From NCBI GenBank assembly GCA_020002185.1, contig CM034543.1:33644465-33708464 (forward strand): DNA of 64,000 nucleotides, in the 5' to 3' direction. The notes under the pieces are model-generated. The model ran no database searches and was not told where the DNA came from. It worked only from the letters and a program-made list of their open reading frames with translations. This DNA comes from Paraescarpia echinospica. Its lineage: Eukaryota > Annelida > Polychaeta > Sabellida > Siboglinidae. The first letter of the stretch is position 1, and each line of letters begins with the position of its first letter. Below are positions 51,300-63,210 of the stretch, piece after piece. The translations under genes were made by a program, and so were the position numbers.

Positions 51300-52550
51300 G
51301 GTGTATATAGAAACACAAACGCGAATTCTGATTATTTGCTCCGATATAAAAGTAGGCCTGTAATGTTGTCGTTGATTTAATACACTTCGTTAACGTTGCA
51401 TTTCACGGTGCCATTCATTCTAAATCAGCGTTCCGAAAATCCGGCACGCGGGCCAAATTTGACCCATGTACGGTTACTACTTGGCCCGCTTGACCCGCGC
51501 TAAGAATTATAAATTGTCTAGAACTAGAGAATGTGGCCTTGTTCTACCAAACACTGTTCGTTGGGTCAGCCGTGAAGCAGTTCCGGCGAGATATGATACT
51601 GTTGTGTGTTATCTCCATGGAATTGGCGGGCCGGTCGCTTAACTGGAAGATAGAGTATACTGAGTTTCGAGTTCAACTTTGTGCTCTGACCCTCATTTTC
51701 GGACATTTAAAATGTGTACGTTGAATGTGCTGTTTCGGGAACACAAAAACTGATTAGCAACGTGTACGACGCTGTGGAAGTGTCAACATAAAGTTGTCGC
51801 CCTTAAAAATTCGTGCCTTTGCATGCGAATGATAATAATGTTTCACTGTGAAAGACAACTTCGCGCTTTTATATGAGCGCCAGAATGCCAATTTTCAGCA
51901 TTGCCTGATACAGTGGAGAAATGGTTGGTGCGTTTCCGAATGTGTAGAGCCTACACTATTAAGGAGGCATCACATCTGCCAAATTAAGCAAACCCGTACA
52001 CAGTTGTTACATTTAAAACTTTGCCTTAAGCTTTCGTCATAGAGAAAAACGTTTGTTGCCAATTATAGGCCTAAGGTTTTGACGACGGACATGTTGCACA
52101 TCACGTGCCCTGCTCTCTATAGCAAAATGGATGCCGAAGACAGGAGCGCTCGGATATTCCGTCGTAGCCTATATTTTGTTGAAATTTTTGCCCGAGACAT
52201 GTTTCTTTATGACAGAAACACAAGGAAAAGCTATTTTAAAAAACAACAACTTTATGCGGAAATGTTTGATCTTGCAGAGTCCATGCCGCCCCAATAATGT
52301 AGGCCGAAGGAGACTGGCCGTTTCTCGTTTTGTTTGCTATTTCCCCTACCTGATAATGTTGTTGTTAATTTAATAGCTAATCAATATAACAAAACATAAC
52401 GCACGTGTACAAATAACTAAGTACAACATACAACATTGAATTTAATGAAGTATAACACATTGACGAGCTTTGTGCATTATCACTGTTGCGCAGTGGGACG
52501 TACATTATAACGCAACCAATACTCGAACTTAAGCGGCAACCACAGTACAA
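51300..52550. other. Sequence without a recognised gene
   Basis: Short frames at 51848-52042 and 52079-52297 look weakly protein-like (RSARIFRRSLYFVEIFARDM in the latter), but I recognise no family and find no clear splice structure. They may be old transposon or gene fragments. Confidence 0.3.
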
Positions 52551-52559
52551 TTCATCATC

Positions 52560-53391
52560 TCTAGGGACTTATAACCATGCTGTTGTCCCCTGGAGGAAGG
52601 CCTGGAAGACCCTCCACGCCCACTCTAGTACCGTCTCGGACCATAGTTTCATTTCTGCTTGGGTGCATCCCAAGGAGCGACACATGTTTGCGGATCGAGG
52701 CGACATGGCTACTCTCCAATTGAATATGAGGGCCCCCGAAAGAGATATTCCCCGGTGCCTCATGGGAAGGCCAGTACGACTGGCACCAGTCGCGAACAGC
52801 CGGGGTGTCGTACGTACAAGTGGGCGTCGTCGAGGTCCGCACTGTCGGAGACTACGGACGCATCGACGACTCAGCAAAGGCCACGAGCATACAACACCCC
52901 ATCCTGTTTCTGTGGTGTACCACTCCTTACAGGTATCACCGGAGCGCGCATAACTAGCCATCTGTTGTTTTCCATGGAGTGGAGGAACTTCTCCATGAGG
53001 GCATCGTGTCTCTTAATTCGAGACCCCCACGTTCGATGACAGACCTGGAGCACATGCCCTAAAGTATCGGTCCGCCCACATGCATCACACCTGCTAGGGG
53101 ACGGCCACGGGCCGCTCGTTTCCCCGTGGCAACCGTTCTCCCCCTAATCTGTAATGCGTGTATAAACGCCGCCCCAGAAAATAGTCTCGTCCCATCTCGT
53201 ACCCAATTGTGCACGAACGGGACTGCCGGAGAGGCCCTCAGACCACAGCCGTCGGCCGACTCAAGCAACGACAACGCCCACGCTTCTTTCACGTCCGTAC
53301 GATCTCTAACGATTGTGTTCCCAAACCTAAGTGGAGGATTATTACATCGCTGAACTTCCTTCGCAAAGGTGCACGAGCTAGCTACTAGAGC
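52560..53391 (-). mobile_element. R2-like LINE, C-terminal endonuclease part (downstream of pogo insertion)
   Basis: This is the minus-strand C-terminal part of an R2-group (restriction-like endonuclease) retrotransposon. In order from 53391 down it has a post-RT block (FVHNWVRDGTRLFSGAAFIH), then the CCHC finger CDACGRTDTLGHVLQVC (about 53093-53043), then RHDALMEKFLHSMENNRW. After that come the endonuclease region (QKQDGVLYARG) and the C-terminal block with YDTPAVRDWCQSYWP and LGCTQAEMKLWS. The pieces lie in several frames (frameshifts near 53097, 52870 and 52840), so it is dead. The family is recognised from the finger and C-terminal motifs, which do not occur in APE-type LINEs. Confidence 0.8.
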
Positions 53392-53679
53392 TAGGGGAAG
53401 GGCGGGTAAAGTGGGGCCCTTAAGCGCCGATTGACCTACATTTGACATGTATGTACAAAATAGTTTAATTTGTGTTACGTTACCTAGCTATGTATCTTGA
53501 CTAGGTGTATGCACAGTCTAGTTACTCTATCTTAATAAATATAATAAATCAGATGTATTTTTTAAAAAGAAACCCATTTTATTATTTTACAACATGTGGA
53601 GGCCAAAGTGGGCCCCCTCACAACACTGTGCGATGCCACTTAATCGTCGGCGCAAATCTCGCACACAAACCCGCCACGC

Positions 53680-55919
53680 TCACTCACACCCGGCACACTC
53701 ACGGTGTGCCCACTGGCCACACTCCCCGCACTGCACCCAGCTTTCGCCTCTTCTGCTGTTGGAATACAATTCCGAACAGTACAGACAAGACGTAGTGTCG
53801 ATGTTTTCCTTCTTTGTCTTGTTTTTCTTTGACGTTTTCTCAGCTTTCGAGTGCCCTCTCTTCCTTGAACCGTTTGGTTGTAGGCACGTTACCATTCTCT
53901 CCTTGGCCTCGAGTGCTGTCTTCCATGGACTGCCTGTAATGATGCAGGTCTTCCCTCTCTTTGTGGCTTTTCGCACTGTAGCCTGATTGATTCTGGGTAC
54001 AGGCGAAACAACCGTTATTGCGATGTGCGGTGCCTGCAGATGTGTCGGTAGTGACCCAGACATTACGGTTTCTTGGTCTCGTCGTGGCGCATCGGTGTCT
54101 CGAACACGTGGTGGTGCATCGGTGTCTAGATCACGTGGTGTTGAATCGGTGTCTCGATCACGTGGAGGTGCGTCAGTATCTCGATCACGTGGTGGTGCGT
54201 CGGTGTCTCGATCACGTGGTGGTGCATCGGTGTCTCGACCACGTGATGGTACATTGGTGTCGCGAACACGTGGTGGTGCATCGGTGTCTCGATCACGTGA
54301 TGGTGCATTGGTGTCGCGAACACGTGGTGGTGCATCGGTGTCACGATCACGTGGTGGGGAATCGGTGTTTCGATCAGGTGGAGGTGCGTCAGTGTCTCGA
54401 TCACGTGATGGTGCGTCGGTGTCTCGATCACATGATGGTGCATCGGTGTCTCGATCACGTGATGGTGCATTGGTGTCGCGAACACGTGGTGGTGCATCGG
54501 TGTCACGATCACGTGGTGGGGAATCGGTGTCTCGATCAGGTGGAGGTGCGTCAGTGTCTCGATCACGTGGTGGTGCGTCGGTGTCTCGATCACGTGGTGG
54601 TGCGTCAGTGTCTCGATCACGTGGTAGTGCATCTGTGTTTCGATCACGTTGCGGTGCATTGGTGCTTGTCTGCCGTACGAGGTCAGTCGGCTCTGCTGCA
54701 GCGAAATCATGCTCATCGAAGACGGTGCGGTCGATCGGCCATATTCCGGTCTTCCGGAAGCCGTTCACTGCTGTTTTCATTGTAGCAGCACGGACATACC
54801 CGATTCCGAACAACTGGGCGGTATGAAAAGTTGTCACAACTCAACCTGGGTGGGACCGTAGCCAACATTCTACCGCCTGTGTGTAGTATGTCATCAGTGG
54901 CTTCATGAAGCTGACATCGAGTGGCTGCATGCGATGGCTACAATGTGGCGGTAGGCAGATGACGGTGACAAAATTGGCCCGAGCCATTTCGATGAAAGGC
55001 AGGTTGTTGGTGTGCGTCTTGTGGCCATCTAAGATCAGAAGAACGGGTCTTGCTTTGGATGGGTTTGCGTGCTTCAAGAAGTGTTTGAACCATGCCACAA
55101 AAATGTGAGATTGCGTCCATCCTGTCTCGTGTGCCACTGCGATTGACGCGGGGGGTGCTCGGTCCATCAGCTCGTCTTTCATCGTCTTCCTCTGGAAGAT
55201 GAACAGTGGTGGTATTAATGATCCAGCAGCACTCATGCACATTTCAACCGTGACAAGGTGGCCTCTCTCACCAGACGACAGCGAACCAACCTGTTTCTTG
55301 CCCCGACTGACGATTATTTTCGATGGTCGATTGGGTACTGTCGTTATACCCGTCTCGTCTACGTTATAGACGCGATCTGGAGTAAACCTCTTCGCGTCTT
55401 GAACCTTTTCCAGTAAATCGAAGAACGCGTTGACGGCTCCCTGGTTGAATGCTCTTGCGCGAGCTGCCGATGTAGGTTCTGGTATTCTCAAGGAAATCGC
55501 GTCTCTGTGGCGAACCATAAAGTCGTGACACCAGTCCTTTCCAGCTTCGCGTTTCCTGCTGTTGAAGTTATGTTGAATCCCATTTCTTCAGCAAAATCAT
55601 ATGCGACCCGCATCAGTTGCGATAAAGTGAAACCAAACAGCATGCTCTCCATGCGTTTAATATGGGCAACGAGTTCTGACTCCATCGCTGGTGAAAATAC
55701 AGGTCGGAATCTGCCCAAACCCTTTTCTGCCGCAGCTGCAAAGTCTCCCTCTCTCTTGCATCTTCGTTCCAGGGTGGAGCGGGGAATCCCAAACTGCTTA
55801 GCAGCACGCTTGCGCCCCATTACTTTTCCGCGCACAGCCTCGATAGCCAAATGCATGTTGACAAGATTCCATGTTTGCTGGTTCGTTTTTCGTTTGTACG
55901 CACCCATGAAGGAATGCAT
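53680..55919 (-). pseudogene. pogo-like DDE_1 transposase with repeat linker and PHD-like finger
   Basis: Reading from ATG 55919, the N terminus is a psq/CENP-B type helix-turn-helix region (WNLVNMHLAIEAVRGKVMGR, AAKQFGIPRSTLERR). A frameshift near 55510-55530 leads to the DDE_1 core at 54841-55518: VYNVDETGITTV (first Asp), LLILDGHKTHTNN (second Asp) and PHCSHRMQPLDVSF (third Asp). An in-frame TGA at 54841-54843 interrupts it, and the same frame then continues to 53680. That part is a KTAVNGFRKTGIWPID block, about 22 copies of a 9-residue RDRDTDAPP repeat, a basic stretch, and a C-terminal Cys/His cluster (CLYCSELYSNS, WVQCGECGQWAHRECAGC) like a PHD finger. With one frameshift and one stop the gene is dead but young. 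Confidence 0.88.
54065..54660 (-). repeat. 27-bp coding minisatellite in the transposase
   Basis: About 22 tandem units; + strand consensus GCGTCGGTGTCTCGATCACG then TGGTGGT. On the coding (minus) strand each gives the 9-residue unit PRDRDTDAP, with variants PRVRDTNAP and SRDRDTDAP. All three + strand frames are also largely open across it, which is a side effect of the period. Confidence 0.92.
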
Positions 55920-56463
55920 GTCTGTAAAGGAACCAGTTCAAAATAATTGCGCTGACTTGGTTAATGCATTGTAATAATTAATTAATTCGAAGTCTATACT
56001 GATGTTATTGCAACGTCTGCAGTGTAACCACACTGTCCATAATATGCACAGCATCTGCGGCCAAAGTGGGCCCCGTGTGGCCCACTTTGGCCTCTGCCAA
56101 AGATTATCGGTACGACGCCATTTTGGGATTAATGCGTTACTTCACGTCAAATTTAAATTGCTCATTCAACTAACTATACACTATTGCTATATGGACCACA
56201 TTTATAGTTATATACCCTGACCATTTATGAAAATGTGGAGTTTGTAAGACACGTCAATTATTTTAAGAAAAGTACCTAAAATACAAATTTGCTACTCACC
56301 GTTTTTAATTCGCGCCTAGCAAACAACTACGACGTTGAATGGTGGCCCCCTGGCGGGTCTGTAAATATCACTACCGTTGATTTGACTGCATTGCGTACCC
56401 GGTACGCTATGGCAGTTGGGGCCCACTTTGGCCGAGGGGCCCACTTTACCCGTCCTTCCCCTA

Positions 56464-57400
56464 CTATCACTAGGTCTTTGTTTCTTGCCAGCCGGGCCAA
56501 TCTAGCTGTTTTCAAAACTGGCACCGTCAATCTTAGCGCAGGTACCCCCAGTTCACCGTCCTGAACATCAGCATGGACGTAAGAGTTAGGCGTGTCGTGC
56601 GGCAGCTTGAGCCAGGCCTTTAGACCCCTCCAGACAAGTTTGTCAAGACGACTGACTGCTCCGTTTGATCGAAATAATACGAGGCGATGGTATAGTTTGT
56701 TCAGTAGGTGGTTGCACAAAATATAATATTATTTATAATCTTTGCTGAGGCTTCGGGGGGCCCTGGTGATTTGATTCAGCCCCCTCGTTCGTCCATTAGC
56801 ACGAGCAGCTGAGCGCTATTGTGTATTCGAATAGTTGCTTCTACTTCCTAAACATTCCATGTAACACGAGCCACGGTTAGTTGAAATTAGTTTTATTATG
56901 ACCACCTGACCTGCCGAGATCCACTGATCTAGTGAGCGATTTCATAGGCTAAGCTTAAATTCAGAGTTTCGCAAAGCGATCACCCTGGGGGTACTGCTGG
57001 CTGGCACTGACGTAATCAGCAGCAGCGACCCCTGGCGCGCGGTGATGACTTATCTTAATGCCCAGGTATTTCTAACCGTGGGAGATCGGCACCGCGGGCA
57101 GTATTCCTGCTGCCAGGGACAGGAATGGGATAGGATCGCATAGCCATTGCTTGGCTTTCCCATTGGCCGCTATCCTCAGCGTCCTCGACTTACCCGAGTT
57201 CAGCGCCAGACCACAGCGTCCCAACGGCAACGCCCGCTCCACTTGTCGGCAAAGATGCTGTATGCCAATCTCAGACTCTGCAATCAGCACGATATCATCG
57301 GCGAGTGCTAAGTGATTGAAGGAGGGACGATATCGCTATCGGCCTGAACTGTTCCAGCACCACTAAACAATTTTCGCCGCCGCATATCTTCACATCTTCT
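56464..57400 (-). mobile_element. R2-like LINE, reverse-transcriptase part (upstream of pogo insertion)
   Basis: On the minus strand from 57400 down: an RT block QFRPIAISSLLQSL (about 57350-57305), then the catalytic LALADDIVLIAESEIGIQHL (about 57310-57245) with GLALNSGKSRTLRI. Further down is the post-RT region NKLYHRLVLFRSNG, RGLKAWLKLPHDTPNSYVHA and DGELGVPALRLTVPVLKTAR (56719-56500), typical of R2-group elements. An internal deletion removes the fingers and palm between the first two blocks. Between 56720 and 57070 an unrelated repeat (see 56790-57060) intrudes. The frame at 56464 continues in phase across the pogo insertion at 53391. Confidence 0.78.
56790..57060 (+). repeat. Interspersed repeat, partner of 42290-42560
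   Basis: The same outer blocks as the copy at 42290, here lying inside the R2-like LINE, which suggests insertion of a small mobile element. Ends not determined. Confidence 0.45.
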
Positions 57401-57849
57401 TCACCCTGTGGCTGTCTCAGTTGGCTCGACTGTGACATCGCAAGACGAGAGGGAAGGTGTGCTGTTGGAAATTTTCTCCCGCTGCGCCGCCTATCACTGG
57501 GAGGGGGACAGAAAAGCATGTGTGCCCTCCAATTGCACAAACCTTTCATAGTCGACAAAATACACATTAATCGTCTCCTAAAATTTACATGTCCACCCGC
57601 CATTGATGCTCGCCACAAAAACAAACATTCACGTTTACATTTAATGGGGGCAGAATCATATGTCGAAGAAATTCCAGGGGGCAGCTGCCCGCCCTGTTCC
57701 TGCGCGTATGATTGCACCCTTTTGAGGCTCACTGTTGAACATTGTTTCGCAGCGATGTTTACAAGTGTCATGTAACGGAGGCACATTCAAAACGTCTATG
57801 GGGCCCGCCACTCTAGCACAGACATAGCGCGGCCAAATTCAAAAGGTCA

Positions 57850-58450
57850 TGGGAGTACGTGCCCCCGAGGTTCCCTTGAATACGTCTATATCATCGTCTT
57901 ATAGCAATTGCTCGACCTTGCGTCACGCAACAATCAGAAGAAACATAAAATCACTGATAAAAATCGGCGACTTACATGTGACGTCACCCCTAGACCCCCC
58001 AGTCTCAATGCTTTCAACATCGGCGTTGTGTTTGATGCAAACACTTAACGTCAATGGTTTGTCATGTGCAACGCGTAGACCTACGCTGCATCGCTTACTA
58101 TCACCTGCGGAATACTGCTTCCATACGGTCGTGTCTGACCAACAATGCAGCGGTTCAAATAATGTATTCGCTGGTGATTCCGAGACTCGACAACGGAAAC
58201 GCTCTGCTGTTCGGCATTCCGGATGTTCTTAGACTTAGCTGTGTTACTTGTGTATTTCGTGTATTTTGTAGCCCCTCCGATGGACTTTTGTCTAGATTTA
58301 CGGCGTTTTACAAATTTAGTTTATTATTATTAAAAATCATTATAACATTACATTCACGCAGCGTAAAACAAATTCACGTATTATTATTATTAAATATTAT
58401 TATAGCATTACGTTCATTCAGCGTAAAGCACCACGTGATCAAAGTTACGT
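57850..58450 (+). mobile_element. LINE RT C-terminal relic with ATT-rich tail
   Basis: In different frames 57900-58240 shows TLRHATIRRNIKSLIKIGDL, then YYHLRNTASIRSCLTNNAAV and SLVIPRLDNGNALLFGIPDV, the post-catalytic region of L2/CR1-type reverse transcriptases (compare 1400-1700). It is followed by two degenerate ATTATTATTAAA-containing units at 58325-58430. Badly decayed. Confidence 0.6.
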
Positions 58451-58825
58451 GAATATGACGTAATACGGGTCAGCGATGTTTGACCTCGTACATAATCAGT
58501 ATGGATGTCCGCTTTCGTATGATGTAACGAAATAGTCCTTCGTGACTGTGTCAAAAAGGAAGTAGAATAATTACCCAAGATGCATACAGGTATGTGTATG
58601 GACAGAGGTGAACGCAACAAACTCGAGTTATAAGTTCTTACGAGGTAACAACTAAATAAGGCGTGGTCGTAAAACGCTATACTGTTGGTCTATTAAACAC
58701 GTTATTTGCAACCTGATGTTCTAACGTAAAATCATTATACTTAGATCTACAGCAATTTCGAAATTAAATAATTAGTGTACTGAATATTATTAGTTTCTTC
58801 TCCTTGGTACTAATTAATCATACTT

Positions 58826-60320
<1,495 letters not shown>

Positions 60321-60329
60321 GGTGAAAAT

Positions 60330-62420
60330 GTTTTGTCCCCGTATGCGTCTTTGCGATTCACTTATGAAAAGCTAGCAGGCGCTTTTAAGTCACGCCCAGA
60401 GCGCGCTTGATTGGTCGCTAGGGCAAGGAGCGTTTGACACATGTGTCACTAGCGTTTCATTTTGTTTTTCGCGGGGAAACGTCAGGGCTTGTTATATGTT
60501 AGCAAGGGGCTATACGTACACATACTAATTTTACGAACAGGTAGGCAGGGCTATACGTACACAAACTAATTTTACGAATAGGTAGGCAGGGCCCTGCATA
60601 TATCCATTAACTGCAAATGTTGTCATACTGTTATCTTTAATAACTAATTAATTTGACTTTAATCGAGCTAACATATTATTCTCAATATAATAATGTAATC
60701 GCGGTCTTCAAGTTTAAAAAGAAAATTTGCGATGGGATGGGTGTAAAATTATTAGAATGTTGTTCATTTGGAAGAAGGAAATATGTGGAAATGTTTATAA
60801 ATGCTAGCCAACTAATGTGTTGTAAGTTGTATTCAGCACAAATAATTTATAAAGTGCCAAATCACATATTTGGTGCTAAAATAATTGAGATTTGTTTAAA
60901 GTTACTTAAAATATTTTAGCAAAAAATTATGTTCTTGTAGATTTATAACATAATGTATACTGAATATAATCCTGCAAGAATTATGATATATTCGTTCACT
61001 CACGTATCCATTTGGCATATTTACTGCTGAGCTCAACTCCACTGGGCTTTTGCTTACATCATTATGCCCATGCAGACATTTTGAAATGTACACATGCATA
61101 CTTAGCTATAGTTAAATATGTAAATATCATATGGTTATTAGGCTGCACTTTGCTCAGTTCGTAAAGTGAAAGAGTCAGTAATGGCGCATAATGACAATGC
61201 CCATTGATTTAATAAAACATTTTTGTGTATTAAACATACCACAATTATATTACATGATCACAGTGCACATGCATACCCAAGTATGCAATCCACACACACC
61301 ACATTAATTAATGCATATTTAATGCATACCATACTTTTGTTTTCAAATAATTTAAATTCTAGTAATTATATAATGCATGTGCACTGTGATCATGTAATAT
61401 AATTGTGGTATGTTTAATACACAAAAGTGTGTTATTAAATCAATGGGCATTGCCATTATGCACCATTACGGACTCTTTCACTTTATGAACTGAGCAAAGT
61501 GTAGCCCAATTACCATATGAAATTTACATATTTAATTATAGCTAAATATGCATGTGTACATTTCTGAATGTCTGCATGGGCACACGGATGTAAACAAAAG
61601 TCCAGTGGAATCGAGCTCAGCAGTAAATGTGCCAAATGGGTACGTGAGTGAACAAATATGTCATAATTCTTGCAGGATTATATTCAGTATACATTGTGTT
61701 ATACATCTACAAGAACACATTTATTATTATTAAATATCTTTAACTAACTTTAAACAAATCTCAATTATTTTAGCACCAAATATGTGTTTTGGCAGTTTGT
61801 AGATGATTGGTGCTGAATACAACTTACAACACATTAGTTGGCTAGCATCTATAAATATTTCCACATATATCCTTCTTCGAAATGAACAACATTCTAATAA
61901 TTTTACACCCATCCCATCGCAAATATTCATTGTAAAACCTGAAGACCGCGATTACATTATTATATTGAGAATAATATGCTAGCTCGATTAAAGTCAAATT
62001 AATTAGTTTTGTTCATGTTCTACAATTTTTTTTTATAAATGCGAAAGTAATTGCTGTTCCACATTGCACCTATTTGCTTCGTGTTTACAATGTGTTAGGC
62101 TAACAGTATGACAACATTTACAATTTATGGATTTCGCAACAGTTCTAATTAATATCAGTCTAAATTGAACGCTAAATAATATAATCTGGATGAACGTACG
62201 TATATGTAGGGCCCTGCCTACCTGTTCGTGAAATTAGTCTGTGTACATTTAGCCCCTTGCTAACATAATAACAAGCCCTGACGCCTCCCCGCGAAAAACA
62301 AAATGAAACGCGCGTGACACATGTGTCAAACGCTCCTTGCCATAGCGACCAATCACGAGCGCTCTGGGCGTGGCTTAAAAGCGCATGTTAGCTTTTTATA
62401 AGTGAATCGCAAAGACGCTC
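60330..62420. mobile_element. 2.1-kb foldback element with 1-kb arms
   Basis: The left arm (about 60330-61273) and right arm (61373-62420) are diverged reverse complements separated by about 100 bp. Paired strings include GTATGCGTCTTTGCGATTCA (60343) with GAATCGCAAAGACGC (62404), GACACATGTGTCA in both, TGATCACAGTGCACATGCAT (61254) with ATGCATGTGCACTGTGATCA (61373), and GCGATGGGATGGGTGTAAAA (60729) with its complement near 61901. Small frames mirror each other: 60653-60919 (+) with 61730-61930 (-), and 60902-61099 (-) with 61548-61733 (+). No transposase is recognised. Confidence 0.85.
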
Positions 62421-62429
62421 CCCGTATCT

Positions 62430-63130
62430 TTTGAACTTCTTCTCATGGGCGTACGGCTGCAAATTCAGTGTCAAAATGTAGATTTTCGGACACAGCGATT
62501 TCAAATAGTTTTCTTTTGACCTTAGTTAATATTGTTAAACAATAAGCCGACATCATTTTGAGCCATATCTTTGATAGGCCTCAATATAGGCTTAGATAAG
62601 TATAGGCTATGGGGCAGATATTTTTAATGTTGTATTTTTAACCTTCTTCGACATTTACGTTTACCATTTTAAAGATGGCACCCAGTCAAAACAGCTCAAA
62701 ATGAAAACAAAACTAAAACTAGAACAGGAACGCTCTGTGTGTAAGGCCTACTTGTTACGACTCCTAGTGCTAGAACATGACAGCCAGGATAACACAAAGG
62801 CGTCGAGCATTTTAAAAAGCAAAAATGCATATTTATATTGTTTTGATAGATTATGATGTTATATAAACTATCTGAGAAAAATAAACAAATAATCCCGCAA
62901 ATTAGTTGCAGAAATTAAGGTTTTAGTTTTCCGTCTGTGCTCTCTTGAAGGCACTGTCTGATAACTAGGTCGTGACGTCAAGTAGCGGACTGCCTCAACG
63001 CGCCATTTGTTATTTACATTATAAACAGCGACAGCGGTTTTCGCGTTCATCGTCTTTTGCAATTTTTACAATATATGTTAAACCTTTTATATAGTTTGTT
63101 TCGCTTCATTGTGTTTTACATGGATATATT
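62430..63130. other. Sequence without a recognised gene; possible promoter
   Basis: Mostly AT-rich. A CpG-containing stretch at 62960-63060 (GTGACGTCAAGTAGCGGAC, CAACGCGCCATTTG) could be a promoter or 5' UTR for the ATG at 63142. It includes a TGACGTCA CRE-like site at about 62973. Confidence 0.25.
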
Positions 63131-63141
63131 TTAATTTCAAC

Positions 63142-63210
63142 ATGGTAAAGACGTGTGTTGTGCAGGGTTGTGTTCAGGGCGTTTTTGTATTGAATTTTCA
63201 CTGGGGTGGC
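63142..63210 (+). CDS. Possible THAP-domain first exon (partial)
   Basis: From ATG 63142 the frame begins MVKTCVVQGC and a few residues later reads NFH. The MV-x2-C-x4-C spacing resembles the start of THAP zinc fingers, found in host DNA-binding proteins and in P-element-type transposases. The frame stops after about 30 codons, and no continuation with the Trp and C-x2-H half was found. Low confidence. Confidence 0.22.

Larger units (their letters stand above)
53394..56461 (-). mobile_element. pogo-like DNA transposon, 3068 bp, with TA target duplication
   Basis: The terminal inverted repeats begin GGGGAAGGGCGGGTAAAG (53394) and, from the other end, GGGGAAGGACGGGTAAAG (56461). TA flanks both ends (53392-53393 and 56462-56463), as in Tc1/mariner/pogo elements. 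Subterminal copies of GGCCAAAGTGGGCCCC lie at 53601-53616, 56059-56074, and inverted at 56079-56092 and 56417-56432; these are candidate transposase-binding sites. It encodes one minus-strand transposase (53680-55919) and is inserted in the R2-like LINE. Confidence 0.88.

Noticed and set aside
52486..53039. + strand frames of 126-155 codons
   Set aside because: Antisense of the R2-like endonuclease region, which has recognisable motifs on the minus strand.
53987..54826. Long + strand frames rich in RSRGGASVS and HVVVHRCLD repeats
   Set aside because: Antisense readings of the 27-bp coding minisatellite of the minus-strand transposase.
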